Shown here one piece after another: positions 17,903-26,763 of a DNA stretch of 64,000 bases (the stretch's first letter is position 1; each line of letters starts with the position of its first letter). This DNA comes from Pandoraea thiooxydans. Its GTDB lineage: Bacteria > Pseudomonadota > Gammaproteobacteria > Burkholderiales > Burkholderiaceae. The notes beneath the pieces are model-generated. The model did no database searches. It had not been told where the DNA came from and worked only from the letters and a program-made list of their open reading frames with translations. A program made the translations under genes and the position numbers. The stretch lies in the NCBI RefSeq assembly GCF_001931675.1, contig NZ_CP014839.1, forward strand, positions 496,001-560,000, written 5' to 3'.

Positions 17903-19051
17903 TTAGACAGCCGACTCCCATGGCAGCTTCAGATCACTGCGCCCAAAATGTCCATATGCCGCCGTCGGGTAGTAGATCGGACGCTGTAGATTCAGTGTCT
18001 CGATAATCCCCTGGGGGCGCAGATCGAACTCGCGAGCGAGTTGCGCGGTAATGTTTCGACCGCTTTCGCTCTCCGTTCCATACGTCTCCACAACAAAGCT
18101 GACGGGCTCGGCAACGCCGATCGCATAAGCAAGTTGGACCAGTGCGCGTTTGGCCCAGCCCCGTGCCACGATCTGCCGGGCCAGGAAACGTGCCATGTAC
18201 GCCGCAGAGCGGTCGACTTTTGAGGGATCTTTCCCGGAAAACGCGCCGCCGCCATGCGGTGCCGAGCCGCCGTAGGTGTCCACAATGATTTTGCGGCCCG
18301 TCAGTCCTGCGTCGCCTTTTGGCCCGCCTGTCACGAACCGCCCAGTCGGATTGATCAGCGTGCGCAGCGATTCCGCGCGCAGTTCTTCGGGAATGACCGG
18401 CTCAATGACGTGCGTTTGTACCGCGTCGCGCAATTCATCAAGACCGATGCCGTCGTCGTGCTGAGTTGATAAGACGACGACCTCGATGCACGTCGGACGT
18501 CCGTCGACATAACGGAACGTGACCTGAGATTTTGCGTCTGGCTGTAGCCATGGCAGCAGCCCACTTTTTCGGAGCTCGGACTGACGGCGAACGAGCCGAT
18601 GTGCGAACACGATGGGCGCGGGCATGAGCTCAGGCGTCTCATCGGTGGCGTAACCGAACATCAGCCCCTGATCGCCTGCGCCCAGCACGCCGTCAGCACG
18701 ATCGACGCCCTGGCTGATGTCTTGCGACTGTCCGTTGAAGCGGATCTGAATTTCACACTGCTCAGGCGAGATGCCGGTTTGCGCGTCGCGGTACCCTGTG
18801 TCGCGCAGTACGCTGCGTACAAGAGAGTCCGCCGATTCGCGCACCGCATGAAAATCCTCGATTCGCCTCGTCTTGAACTCGCCGGCGACGATCACGCACT
18901 GATCGGCCAATAGCGTTTCGCATGCGACCCTCGCTTGAGGGTCCTTGGCGAGAAAAGCATCCAGAATACGATCGGAAATTCGGTCGGCCAATTTGTCGGG
19001 ATGGCCTTCGGAGACCGATTCTGAAGAAAAAAGTCCATTTTGAATTGTCAC
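17903..19051 (-). CDS. metK: Accessory S-adenosylmethionine synthetase
   Basis: A 382-aa methionine adenosyltransferase making SAM from methionine and ATP. All signature motifs are present: [19 protein letters not shown], the ATP-site [15 protein letters not shown], the phosphate loop [19 protein letters not shown] and a [16 protein letters not shown] stretch. The start is GTG 19051 with CAGGAG 7 bases upstream. Substrate residues are intact but the sequence is divergent and it lies far from any methionine gene. It is flanked by ADP-ribosylglycohydrolase and DUF3293 genes, so it is probably a second, horizontally acquired copy. A housekeeping metK elsewhere in the genome is expected. Confidence 0.93.
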   Translation of the reverse strand: MTIQNGLFSSESVSEGHPDKLADRISDRILDAFLAKDPQARVACETLLADQCVIVAGEFKTRRIEDFHAVRESADSLVRSVLRDTGYRDAQTGISPEQCEIQIRFNGQSQDISQGVDRADGVLGAGDQGLMFGYATDETPELMPAPIVFAHRLVRRQSELRKSGLLPWLQPDAKSQVTFRYVDGRPTCIEVVVLSTQHDDGIGLDELRDAVQTHVIEPVIPEELRAESLRTLINPTGRFVTGGPKGDAGLTGRKIIVDTYGGSAPHGGGAFSGKDPSKVDRSAAYMARFLARQIVARGWAKRALVQLAYAIGVAEPVSFVVETYGTESESGRNITAQLAREFDLRPQGIIETLNLQRPIYYPTAAYGHFGRSDLKLPWESAV

Positions 19052-19169
19052 TATTTACTCCTGTTTAGCCACATTCGACGAGCTGTCGGGGGCGGCAAGC
19101 TGGCTCAAATTCCCCCGGTCGTTTCCCCATGGGCGGTAGACCAACCGCATAGCAGGTGTTGCGTATGGA

Positions 19170-19598
19170 TCAGCGCAAAAGGATCAGCTGCGGCACGGCA
19201 TCGACCTCACAGAAAATGATCGCGTTCTGCTCATGCTCCTCCCCTAACGCTTTCGCCTCGTCGAGCGTGATACCGAGCACGAGAAAACTCGCCTCGGCGG
19301 GCCAACCATTGGATGGATGTTTGCCACTGCCTTCGATGACACTGAAATTGCGTTCATCGAGCTCCCGCCTCAACGCTTGCATACGTGCGGCGTTGCTCTC
19401 ATCGCCAAGATTCTGGCTGAATGGATTGCAGGCGGTGATGAATGCACTGCTCGAAACCTGAGAGGCTTTGTGCAGGTCTGAAAGCGTCGGGTTGCGTTGA
19501 CCAACTTGCAGTGTCATCGGCCTGTCGCCATACACCAAGTAATGCGTCTCCCGGTATGCCCGGCTGACTTCGTCTGGAATATTTGAATTTGAAAACAA
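19170..19598 (-). CDS. DUF3293-family protein
   Basis: A 142-aa protein of the uncharacterised DUF3293 family. It starts with an AYRETHYLVYGDRPMTLQVG pattern, followed by AFITACNPFSQ, then a helical RMQALRRELDE and EASFLVLGITLDEAKALGEE. These segments match the family's usual order and length. The only start that keeps the family's N-terminus is TTG 19598, which sits in the T-run of an intrinsic-terminator-like hairpin (19597-19620) whose GGAGGG arm is also correctly spaced as its Shine-Dalgarno site. It is first of the group leading into metK. The function of the family is unknown. Confidence 0.75.
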   Translation of the reverse strand: MFSNSNIPDEVSRAYRETHYLVYGDRPMTLQVGQRNPTLSDLHKASQVSSSAFITACNPFSQNLGDESNAARMQALRRELDERNFSVIEGSGKHPSNGWPAEASFLVLGITLDEAKALGEEHEQNAIIFCEVDAVPQLILLR

Positions 19599-19620
19599 AA
19601 AACCCTCCGTTCAAGGAGGG
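19597..19620 (-). terminator. Intrinsic terminator of the SbcCD-like operon, overlapping a start region
   Basis: On the minus strand CCCTCC-TTGAAC-GGAGGG is followed by TTTTTT, a compact rho-independent terminator about 165 bp beyond the stop of the SbcC-like gene. The 3' arm GGAGGG also sits 5 bases before the TTG start of the DUF3293 gene. When folded the hairpin would hide that ribosome-binding site. Confidence 0.7.
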
Positions 19621-19784
19621 CCGACGCGCTTGCCCGCTTGTTTGCTCCTACAGGAGCCACATCCGCTTTCGCGATCCACCTTGCCCGGGTAGGCAGGTTG
19701 GCTTGGGCGCCGGCCCAATTCAAAATGTGCTGCTATTTAAGCATGTCGATTTAATTTATGTCAAATAATATTCGACAGCGAACT

Positions 19785-22415
19785 TCATTGGACAGATGCG
19801 GCCTTTATATCGTCCAGGTGTCGCTGCTTCACGCCCAAGTCGTTCCATGCTGACGGATGACATGTAAAGACAAGAATCTGGTGGCGCGACGCTGCGTCAA
19901 TCAGAGCGCGCTTGACGGCGTCTCGTCGATTGTCGTCGGTATGCACCAGGGCATCGTCAAATAGCAGTAGAGTCGGCCGTCCAGCATCTCTCAGCAGATC
20001 GGCATACGCCAGCCGCGCGAGCATCCCCAGTTGCTCCTGCGTTCCGTAGCTGAGTGACTCCAGGTCCTCGGATTGCAGGTCTCGCTGCAACGCTGCTGGC
20101 GTCAGGTTTTCATCTACCGATAACTCAGCCGCGGGGAAGAGCCGCTTCAGGTAATGGCCAATGCGGTTGGTCAGTGGCGCGCGTAGCGCCGCGACCGTCC
20201 GGTCTCGCTCGTCAACGAGAATGGATTCCAGCAGACTCAGTGCTTGCACGCGTCGGCGCAATTCGGAGTCTCGCCGCTTCGCCTGTTCAATGGCTGCGAC
20301 GGTCTGTGCCAACCTCTCGCCGATGCCGGTCCCACCGAGCGTTTCAAGGTGAACTCTCAAATGATTGATCTTTTTGTCGCGCTCGTGCTGCTCTTCCTGT
20401 AGCAGCAATGCCGAGCGGGAGAAACGCTCTGCCTCATCGCGCGGTGTGTCCAGTTTCGCTAATTCGAGTTGCTGTGAAAGCGTTTCCAGTTTTTTAGCGA
20501 ATTCTTGCATTTGCGCAGCCTTCTCGACCAAGCTGCTCCGACGCTGGGAGCGCTGAGCGATGAAGTCAGGAGCTGACAGGCGCGCCTCGTTGGCAGCCAG
20601 CCGCTCACGGACATTGCGTGCGTTTGCGGCTGTCCCCGCCTGGTCTGCTGACGCAACCAACAGCGCGGCCTGCGCTGCTTCCAGACGCAAGTGCGCTTCA
20701 TCAAAGTCGCGCTTGGCTTTGGCCGGCGGGAGTGCATCGGTGATGTCCGGCAGCCCTGCCATGCGTGCTCGCGCTGAGGTGAGACTCCCCTGAGCCTGCC
20801 CGTGTTCATTGCGCAGAGCGTCCAACCCATGGGGTGCATGCATCTCCAGAATTTTTGCGTGGGTGTCTCTCTCGGCTATCAGTTCCTTCCATCGCGCCAA
20901 CCGTGCAGTAGCCTCGGCCAGAGTGGGTACCCCGAGCTCAAGCAACAATTTGCCATGCTCGACCTCCAGAGCTCGTAACTCCGCGACGATTGCCGAAACG
21001 TCCGTAATGCCCGGGACAATAGTCAACTCGCCAAGATCTGGAAGGCTGATGGTCTTTTGGCCATCGAGCAGAATAGCGCCGCTGCCACTGACCGGCGCTC
21101 CGTCTACAGAAATTTCATCGGTCAGCCGATATTCGATACGTGTGAGCGCCGCATCCCGTTTGGCTTGCAGAGGGACGATTTTCTCGGCGATTGTCTGCAG
21201 ACGTTTGAACTTCTTCGAATCAATTTCAATGAGGGCGGCTTGTCGTGTCAGTTCTTGCGTATCTTCGCTGGCCTTGGCCGCACTCTTGAGTGCCTGATCG
21301 AGCCGGGTGATATTTTTTTGGTAGTTATCAATTTGCTCCCTGAGTTCGGCCGCAGCGATGGCGGCGTTCGCGGTCTCCAGGGCTCGTCCTGCGGCGTCGC
21401 TGGCTGCTCGAGCGCTCGCTGCTGCCACGCCGGCGGCCTGTAGTGTCTCGGTTGCGCGTGTGGCGGCCAAATCAGCTGCCGATAGGGCTGCGCGATCCTT
21501 TTCAATGGCATTTTCCAGATCAGCGGCATGCCTCTCTTGTTGCAGCAATCCATCGTGTTCGGCGGCGGCCAATGCATGCTTTTGTTGCGTCGTCTGATAT
21601 TCCCGATCGAGCTCGTCAAGTGCATCAGCCCGTTTGACGGCAGCAGCTGCCTTGGCCTGCAGTTCTTCCCAGGGACGCGTTTTCTGTATTGCATTGAACT
21701 CTGCCTGCAAGCGACTCAGACGATTAATGTCCTCGTCAAATTGATGTTGCTGTGCTTCAAGGTCACCGAGCGCCTTGGTCAGCTCACTCAGCTCCAACTC
21801 TATGTCTGCCAGGGCACCTGTAGGCCGTCGCGTTTTCTCTGTGACGAGCTTGAATAATTCATGCTGCACGGCATGGATTAAAACGTCCTCATCGCCCGAG
21901 ACTGCGCTGCCTGCGAGCTTCGCAAGTGCATCACGTATATAGCTGGCTGCGTGACTCCCTGTGTCGCGCACATCGCCCGTATGTCCTTGTCGAACCCAAA
22001 GCAGCCCCGGAATGCCGGCCAGCTCCGGTCGGCTTGCGCCTCGTTCGGCGCGCGAAAAGCCCAGCAGCTCGGCCAGTTTCTCTTCAGCCTGGTCTTCGCC
22101 AAAGACTTGGGTACCGACGCGTAATTCGCATCGCTGCTTACGGACGAACTGCTTCTTGAGCGTGTGTGTGACACCGTCGATGGCGAAACTGACTTCTACG
22201 GTTGGTTGTGCGTCAGGCACTGACAGCGGAACAATATGGCCTAGGCCGGACACTTTGTAGCGTTCGAGAAAGACTGTGCGCACGGCCTCGGCGATCGTAC
22301 TTTTGCCAGCTTCATTAGGGCCGCAGATGAGATTCAGTCCGGGTTCCAGCTTGTCGATGATGAGCGGATCCACGAGTTTGCGGAAATTCCGTATAGCGAT
22401 ACGCTCGAGAATCAT
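19785..22415 (-). CDS. SbcC/Rad50-like SMC-family ATPase
   Basis: An 876-aa SMC-like ATPase: P-loop LICGPNEAGKST at residues ~29-40, a long coiled coil interrupted near the middle (residues ~430-480) by a small globular hinge, and a C-terminal LSYGTQEQLGMLARL signature with Walker B LLLFDDALVHTDD. Classical SbcC/Rad50 carries a CxxC zinc hook at the coiled-coil tip; none is visible, so dimerisation must differ. The middle is rich in alanine and leucine heptads. It overlaps the metallophosphoesterase gene by 4 bp. Together they should form an Mre11-Rad50-type DNA-end nuclease, or a YhaN/YhaO-like pair; the absence of a hook makes the latter attractive. Confidence 0.87.
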   Translation of the reverse strand: MILERIAIRNFRKLVDPLIIDKLEPGLNLICGPNEAGKSTIAEAVRTVFLERYKVSGLGHIVPLSVPDAQPTVEVSFAIDGVTHTLKKQFVRKQRCELRVGTQVFGEDQAEEKLAELLGFSRAERGASRPELAGIPGLLWVRQGHTGDVRDTGSHAASYIRDALAKLAGSAVSGDEDVLIHAVQHELFKLVTEKTRRPTGALADIELELSELTKALGDLEAQQHQFDEDINRLSRLQAEFNAIQKTRPWEELQAKAAAAVKRADALDELDREYQTTQQKHALAAAEHDGLLQQERHAADLENAIEKDRAALSAADLAATRATETLQAAGVAAASARAASDAAGRALETANAAIAAAELREQIDNYQKNITRLDQALKSAAKASEDTQELTRQAALIEIDSKKFKRLQTIAEKIVPLQAKRDAALTRIEYRLTDEISVDGAPVSGSGAILLDGQKTISLPDLGELTIVPGITDVSAIVAELRALEVEHGKLLLELGVPTLAEATARLARWKELIAERDTHAKILEMHAPHGLDALRNEHGQAQGSLTSARARMAGLPDITDALPPAKAKRDFDEAHLRLEAAQAALLVASADQAGTAANARNVRERLAANEARLSAPDFIAQRSQRRSSLVEKAAQMQEFAKKLETLSQQLELAKLDTPRDEAERFSRSALLLQEEQHERDKKINHLRVHLETLGGTGIGERLAQTVAAIEQAKRRDSELRRRVQALSLLESILVDERDRTVAALRAPLTNRIGHYLKRLFPAAELSVDENLTPAALQRDLQSEDLESLSYGTQEQLGMLARLAYADLLRDAGRPTLLLFDDALVHTDDNRRDAVKRALIDAASRHQILVFTCHPSAWNDLGVKQRHLDDIKAASVQ

Positions 22416-23527
22416 GCTTGCCCCGTTTCACGTTGGAGTTGTGCGAGCAATAACAGCGCTTCAGACGCCGCAGCCGCTTGAGAGTCATCGTCCTGTAGGT
22501 CGCGCAAGCGCTTCACTACGTTGGCGAGATAGCCGCTACGGGCACCCAGTGCAGCAAGGTCATCCTCAGTGGGGAGTACCTTGATGGCAGTGGTGTCTGC
22601 GCGCAACGCTCGGACACGGGCACGTGTTTCTTCGATAAGCGTGCCTATGGCTTCTGCATCGGCAAGTGTCGCGGCGCCGCGTATGATGATGCGCAGCACA
22701 TCGCGATCGCCAAAAGCCTGCAGCGTGGATCGCAGTGTATCGACGTCGCTCGACACGGTGATCTCTTCATCCACCGAATGCCAGCGATACTTGCCAACAT
22801 AGTGTGCATTGACTGACGGCAATGCCCCCGGATGTGTCACGTCGACATCAAGGATATAACCAGGGGCATTGCCCCGAAATCGGTCCTGCTCTGGCGTACC
22901 GGAATACCGGATTCGCTCGTTGACCTGGTATTCACCATGCCAGTCACCCAGCGCCAGATAGTCAAGCCGCGCGGTCTCGGCGCGTGTTTGTGCGATGGGA
23001 TTTGCCGAATCGATACCTTCCTGAAGTAGGCCGGAGACACTGCCGTGCGCCACGCCGATTCTCAGATATCCGTCCGGCGTTTGCACGTGATCGAAAAATT
23101 CCGTCGTATCCTCATACGTATTACGCTGGGTGAGCGGCGCACACAGCAGCGCGGCCCTCAGTTCGTCGAGCAGCACGACCCCGGGCTGAAGCAGCAACCG
23201 CACGTTTTGGGGCACGCAGCCAATTCGCTGCGCGCGTGTCCAGATACTCTCCGCAAGCGCCGCATCGTGATTCCCCGGTAGTAGAAACCAAAGTCCTGCA
23301 TAGCTGGCGAGCGCGGCAAACAGTCGCCGTATAACCGTGTCGGACACGGTTTGTTGATCAAACACGTCGCCAGCGACAAGAACTGCGTCAACATCACGCT
23401 CATTTGCCAAATTTGCGATGTTGCGCACCGTTTCCAGTCGCGCTTCTGTAAGATGCGCAGCCTCTTCGGCCGTGAACTGACCGAATTGGGTGCCAATTTG
23501 CCAGTCCGCCGTGTGAATAAACCTCAT
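22412..23527 (-). CDS. SbcD/Mre11-like metallophosphoesterase
   Basis: A 371-aa calcineurin-like phosphoesterase with the metal-binding motifs in order: HTADWQIGTQF (residues 4-14), VLVAGDVFDQ, LLPGNHDAA, GVAHGSV and ALGDWHGEYQ. The position after the first motif's DW is glutamine where SbcD/Mre11 usually has histidine; this WQIG form occurs in the YhaO-like repair-exonuclease subfamily. After the catalytic domain comes a capping region and a helical C-terminus that would contact the SMC partner. Start ATG 23527 has AGGAAC upstream. It is expected to cut DNA ends under control of the ATPase encoded by the overlapping gene downstream. Confidence 0.88.
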   Translation of the reverse strand: MRFIHTADWQIGTQFGQFTAEEAAHLTEARLETVRNIANLANERDVDAVLVAGDVFDQQTVSDTVIRRLFAALASYAGLWFLLPGNHDAALAESIWTRAQRIGCVPQNVRLLLQPGVVLLDELRAALLCAPLTQRNTYEDTTEFFDHVQTPDGYLRIGVAHGSVSGLLQEGIDSANPIAQTRAETARLDYLALGDWHGEYQVNERIRYSGTPEQDRFRGNAPGYILDVDVTHPGALPSVNAHYVGKYRWHSVDEEITVSSDVDTLRSTLQAFGDRDVLRIIIRGAATLADAEAIGTLIEETRARVRALRADTTAIKVLPTEDDLAALGARSGYLANVVKRLRDLQDDDSQAAAASEALLLLAQLQRETGQA

Positions 23528-23958
23528 AGTTCCTGTTCTCACCTCTGGGTGATTCTCATATCCGGGTCACTGCAATGGATTTTCGGTGATTTCCCGGGTA
23601 AGCACCGCAAGCCGGGCAATTGTGTAACTGCTGAGCACGCTCCGCGTTCGGTCTGCCGGGTGCTGCCGAAATTGTGGGCAGAATGCCACGTTTTTTGGGC
23701 TATCGCGTACAAGCAGCAACCACCAGAAAAACCATAGAGCATCTTGAGGGCATTTTATGTCTCAAAAATGTTGTCGAACGTAATTCCTTCGCTGGCCGTA
23801 ATGAGACGTGAAATGTCTCAATAAGGCGGGAGAATTATTGCGACTGCGGAATGAGCGTGCTGCTGGCGAAGTCTTCGTCGGTAGCTGCGTCCTTCCGTCC
23901 GACCGCGGCGAATGCGATTTTATGCTTTGCAGTCTCATCCCATCATCAAGGAGAAAAA
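23528..23958. other. Gene-free stretch with repeat-like motifs
   Basis: 431 bp without a convincing gene, between the divergent SbcD-like gene and the small gene at 23959. It holds TGAGACGTGAAATGTCTCA (23802-23820), an inverted repeat with 6-base arms, and an ATGTCTCA copy at 23758-23765. The arms resemble transposon or operator sequences. No complete promoter could be read. Confidence 0.4.
23802..23820. repeat. Inverted repeat TGAGAC-N7-GTCTCA
   Basis: Perfect 6-base arms with a 7-base centre. Its first 16 bases recur exactly at 47877-47892, and a similar GAGAC-N7-GTCTC repeat lies at 9622-9638. It may be an insertion-sequence end or a dimeric-protein site shared by accessory regions. Confidence 0.4.
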
Positions 23959-24165
23959 ATGGCTATCGGCAATGCAGTGCAACGGGGTAGTTACGTCTAT
24001 GTGTATGACGAAAAAGGTCGCCAGCTCTACGGCAAGCCGGCGGGATCCGGTCCAGATGATGGGCTGAAGGGGTATACCTCAGGGACGGTCAATATCCGTC
24101 GTGGCTCTTACATCTATACCTACGACGAAAAGGGTGTGCAAAGAGGCAGCACGCCTGCGCGGTAG
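23959..24165 (+). CDS. Small two-repeat protein of unknown function
   Basis: A 68-aa protein with two similar units: RGSYVYVYDEKGRQ (about residues 9-22) and RGSYIYTYDEKGVQ (about 48-61), each probably a short beta-hairpin ending in a turn. AGGAG 5 bases before ATG 23959 is a strong ribosome-binding site, which makes the gene believable despite its size. It has no signal peptide or membrane span. I cannot name the family. It is followed after 205 bp by the unknown 332-aa gene, with no sign of a shared transcript. It could be a small binding protein. Confidence 0.7.
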   Translation: MAIGNAVQRGSYVYVYDEKGRQLYGKPAGSGPDDGLKGYTSGTVNIRRGSYIYTYDEKGVQRGSTPAR

Positions 24166-24370
24166 GTGGGCGTTGCCCGTATATGCGGATTGCGGCGTTC
24201 AAATGGCATCGATTGCGAAGGCTCGTTGGGTACCAAGCTTTTAACCGCCTTGCCCACAAAAAAGCAGGACAGGCCCGATCGCGACGCTAATTCCCAAAAA
24301 CCTCAATTCATAGCAAAATGCTTGCCGAACTCCGAAACGCCTTTCGATACCTAGATCTGGCCAGCCGAAA

Positions 24371-25369
24371 ATGGGGGAACACGTTCCGACAATGAATACA
24401 CGAACTTACCTGGCATCGCTCGATGCGCATCGGTCCAACGGGAACTCCCTACGACTTACAAATCAGACGCCCCCCGAACCCGTCAGAGAGAGACATAAGA
24501 CGGTCCGTTTATATTTCAGCGTCTCGGTTTTGTGCCTGATCCCGCCAAACCCGCATGGAGGGCGTCACGGCGTTCCAGACGCAGAGTGGGAAGGCGGCTG
24601 CGTCGAACGGGTTGAGGCTGACCTGAAAGCGAGGCTCTCGATGGCTGGGTTCGATGTCGCTTACCGGGAACACGTGCCCATCGATGAGGGGCGGCGGCTG
24701 TACGTCGCGCGCTTTGCCGTAACTGCGCTGTGTTCGTTTTCTGCAGACCAGGTATTCGCTGTCAGGAACGCTTTCTCGCGGTTCCGGATCAAGAAAAAGC
24801 CTTTGCTGAAAGAAAAGGGTGTCCAGGAAACAAAGATCTGGAACGCGTTGAAGAGTGATTACGTTGTGAACGCCATCTCTTACGAATACGCCGCTTCCCG
24901 AAATTTCGTTTATCAGGTGTCTATGGCGGGCACCGTCGAGCTCAAGTACGATATATCGCCCAGCCAAATAAGCGCAGCGGGAGGCCGCGTAAGGGATGCA
25001 ATCGAATATTTCAACGGCGAGATCGCCGACACCCTAGAGCCAAGCGGCTTCAGTGTCATGCCGCAGACAACCGCAAGGCGGCCGAAGAACAACATCTACA
25101 AGTTCGATCTCAATCTTCAGAGATATTTCGCATTTTCCGAGGAGGACGTATCAGGAGACCTGGCCCTCTTGGACAAAGGCATGCCTCTTTCTGAAGTCGC
25201 AAGCCTCGGGATCGACTGCGACGGCGACGTCCTGCGAGAACATGTCTCATCGACCCGAATCGAGCTCGAATGCTGCGACTTCCCTCAGGGTAGTGACGTA
25301 ATTCGAATTACGCTCGATCTCGTGGACTCCGATGAGGAGTTATGCGATTATTCAAATGATCTCGTCTAA
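24371..25369 (+). CDS. Unknown 332-aa protein
   Basis: A 332-aa soluble protein that I cannot place. The N-terminal region includes a basic RERHKTVRLYFSVSV beta segment, and the middle has EGGCVERVEADLKARLSMAG. A C-terminal stretch has DGDVLREHVSSTRIELECCD. There is no transmembrane span, signal or nuclease signature I recognise. ATG 24371 is the first start and has no clear Shine-Dalgarno site; ATG 24392 is an alternative. GC and style match the neighbours. It is followed by a small lysine-rich gene (25481), with which it could form an effector-and-immunity or two-component unit. Its place inside a defence island is the only hint to its role. Confidence 0.6.
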   Translation: MGEHVPTMNTRTYLASLDAHRSNGNSLRLTNQTPPEPVRERHKTVRLYFSVSVLCLIPPNPHGGRHGVPDAEWEGGCVERVEADLKARLSMAGFDVAYREHVPIDEGRRLYVARFAVTALCSFSADQVFAVRNAFSRFRIKKKPLLKEKGVQETKIWNALKSDYVVNAISYEYAASRNFVYQVSMAGTVELKYDISPSQISAAGGRVRDAIEYFNGEIADTLEPSGFSVMPQTTARRPKNNIYKFDLNLQRYFAFSEEDVSGDLALLDKGMPLSEVASLGIDCDGDVLREHVSSTRIELECCDFPQGSDVIRITLDLVDSDEELCDYSNDLV

Positions 25370-25480
25370 ATGATCTCATGCGGCGAAACGTAACACCATA
25401 GTTCGCCAAGATCTAGCCGTTCCATATCAATTACGGCCAGTTTTCGCAACGGCCCATCGAAAAAAAAGGAGTGCAAGATA

Positions 25481-25717
25481 ATGGCCCACGAGGTAAGTGC
25501 AAAATTGCATACCAAGGCTCTTTCCAACAAAGACCTGGAAATTGATATCAAGACGGTTGATGGTGACAAAGCCTCGAGGCTTGGCACGTTGCTTATCAGC
25601 AAGGGCAATATCGAGTGGCTTCCAAAAGGAAACTCGGTCAACAAAAAGCGCCTCACGTGGGTTCAGTTTGCCGCGCTCATTGAGGATCAAGGCAAGAGTG
25701 TCAAGGTCAGGAAGTAG
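25481..25717 (+). CDS. Small lysine-rich protein
   Basis: A 78-aa basic protein behind a good AAGGAG site 9 bases from ATG 25481. It starts MAHEVSAKLHTKALSNKDLE and ends in a Lys-rich tail (KGNSVNKKRLTWVQFAALIE, then QGKSVKVRK). The pattern, with beta strands followed by a short helix, suggests a small nucleic-acid or protein-binding domain. The family is not one I can name. A strong hairpin 30 bp downstream (25747-25773) likely ends its transcript. Confidence 0.65.
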   Translation: MAHEVSAKLHTKALSNKDLEIDIKTVDGDKASRLGTLLISKGNIEWLPKGNSVNKKRLTWVQFAALIEDQGKSVKVRK

Positions 25718-25746
25718 TGTCGTAGACTAACCAATCATCTGAGAAG

Positions 25747-25773
25747 GAACTCGCAAAAAGGGCTTGCGAGTTC
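25747..25773 (+). terminator. Strong stem-loop, likely terminator of the 25481 gene
   Basis: GAACTCGCAA and TTGCGAGTTC form a perfect 10-bp stem with a 7-base loop, 30 bp after the stop codon. The plus strand lacks a true T-run (TCTCTC follows), so termination strength is uncertain. Confidence 0.5.
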
Positions 25774-25919
25774 TCTCAATTCAAGCGCTGGACGTCTGTT
25801 CCTGGAAATACACCGAATCTGCATCTGCCGATGATCCGGCATTGAAGTGTTTGCTGGGCACGGCGGCTGTAGCCTTCACTCCTGTCGCTTTTTCTGGCGA
25901 TTTCATCGATCAATCAATG

Positions 25920-26529
25920 GCACAAGCGACTCGTCGTGCCACGGCCAGGAAAAAATTGAAGGCTATCGCAGACCGAGGGTATTACAGCGGTACGCAGATT
26001 AAGGCTTGCGATGACGCCGACATTGCTGTCATCCTCCCCAAAGTTACAACTCCAGCGCGAAGGCTCATGGCCGTTTTGATAGAGCAGAGTTTATCTATAT
26101 TGCTCGAGATGACGGGTATCTGTGCCCAGTCGGGCAACGTGTGATCTACCACTTTACTGGTCTGGAGCATGGCATGTATCTGCGTCGCTACTGGAGTAGC
26201 GCGTGTATTGGCTGTGCCGTGAAACCGCGATGCACGCCGAGCGATTACAGGCGGATCACGCGCTGGGAGCACGAATCACTGCTTGAAGCCGCGCAGCGAA
26301 GATTAGACCGAGTGCCGGAAGCGATGACAGTGCGAAGGCGAACCGTCGAACATGTATTCGGGGCCCTCAAACACTGGATGGGCTATACACCACACATTTC
26401 CTGACTCGTCGGTTTGTCAATGTAAGCATCGAAATGAGCTTGCATGTGCTGGCATACAATCTCAAACGCGTCATAGCAATACTCGGGGTCGCGAGAACCA
26501 TGAAGGCTATGCGACTGGTGCGGGCGTGA
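25920..26529 (+). pseudogene. IS1182-family transposase remnant
   Basis: The C-terminal third of an IS1182-type transposase survives in three frames. First comes AIADRGYYSGTQIKACDDAD. After a frameshift near 26068 comes GRFDRAEFIYIARDD followed by CPVGQRVIYHFTG and RTVEHVFGALKHWMGY. A further shift near 26400 gives LTRRFVNVSIEMSLHVLAYN. The N-terminal catalytic half is missing and no terminal repeats were found. It is a decayed insertion that cannot move on its own. Confidence 0.8.
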
Positions 26530-26763
26530 AACGCCCGGAGACCGTTCTGATACGGCGCCGAGCTGTCAAAATTTGACTGATATCCCTCAGTTACCAAGTG
26601 GCTGGGAAAATGCCAGCACGGAATCTCCGTTTGCCGACACCGCGTTTCGTGTTTCCGTACAGCCTCGACCCAATGTGATCGGTCGAGAGGGTGGAAAGCG
26701 GACGTTCGCAGTCGCTTAACGCTTCGTTAGCCGGCGCGCAGCATGAGCCGCGAAGCGGCGGCT

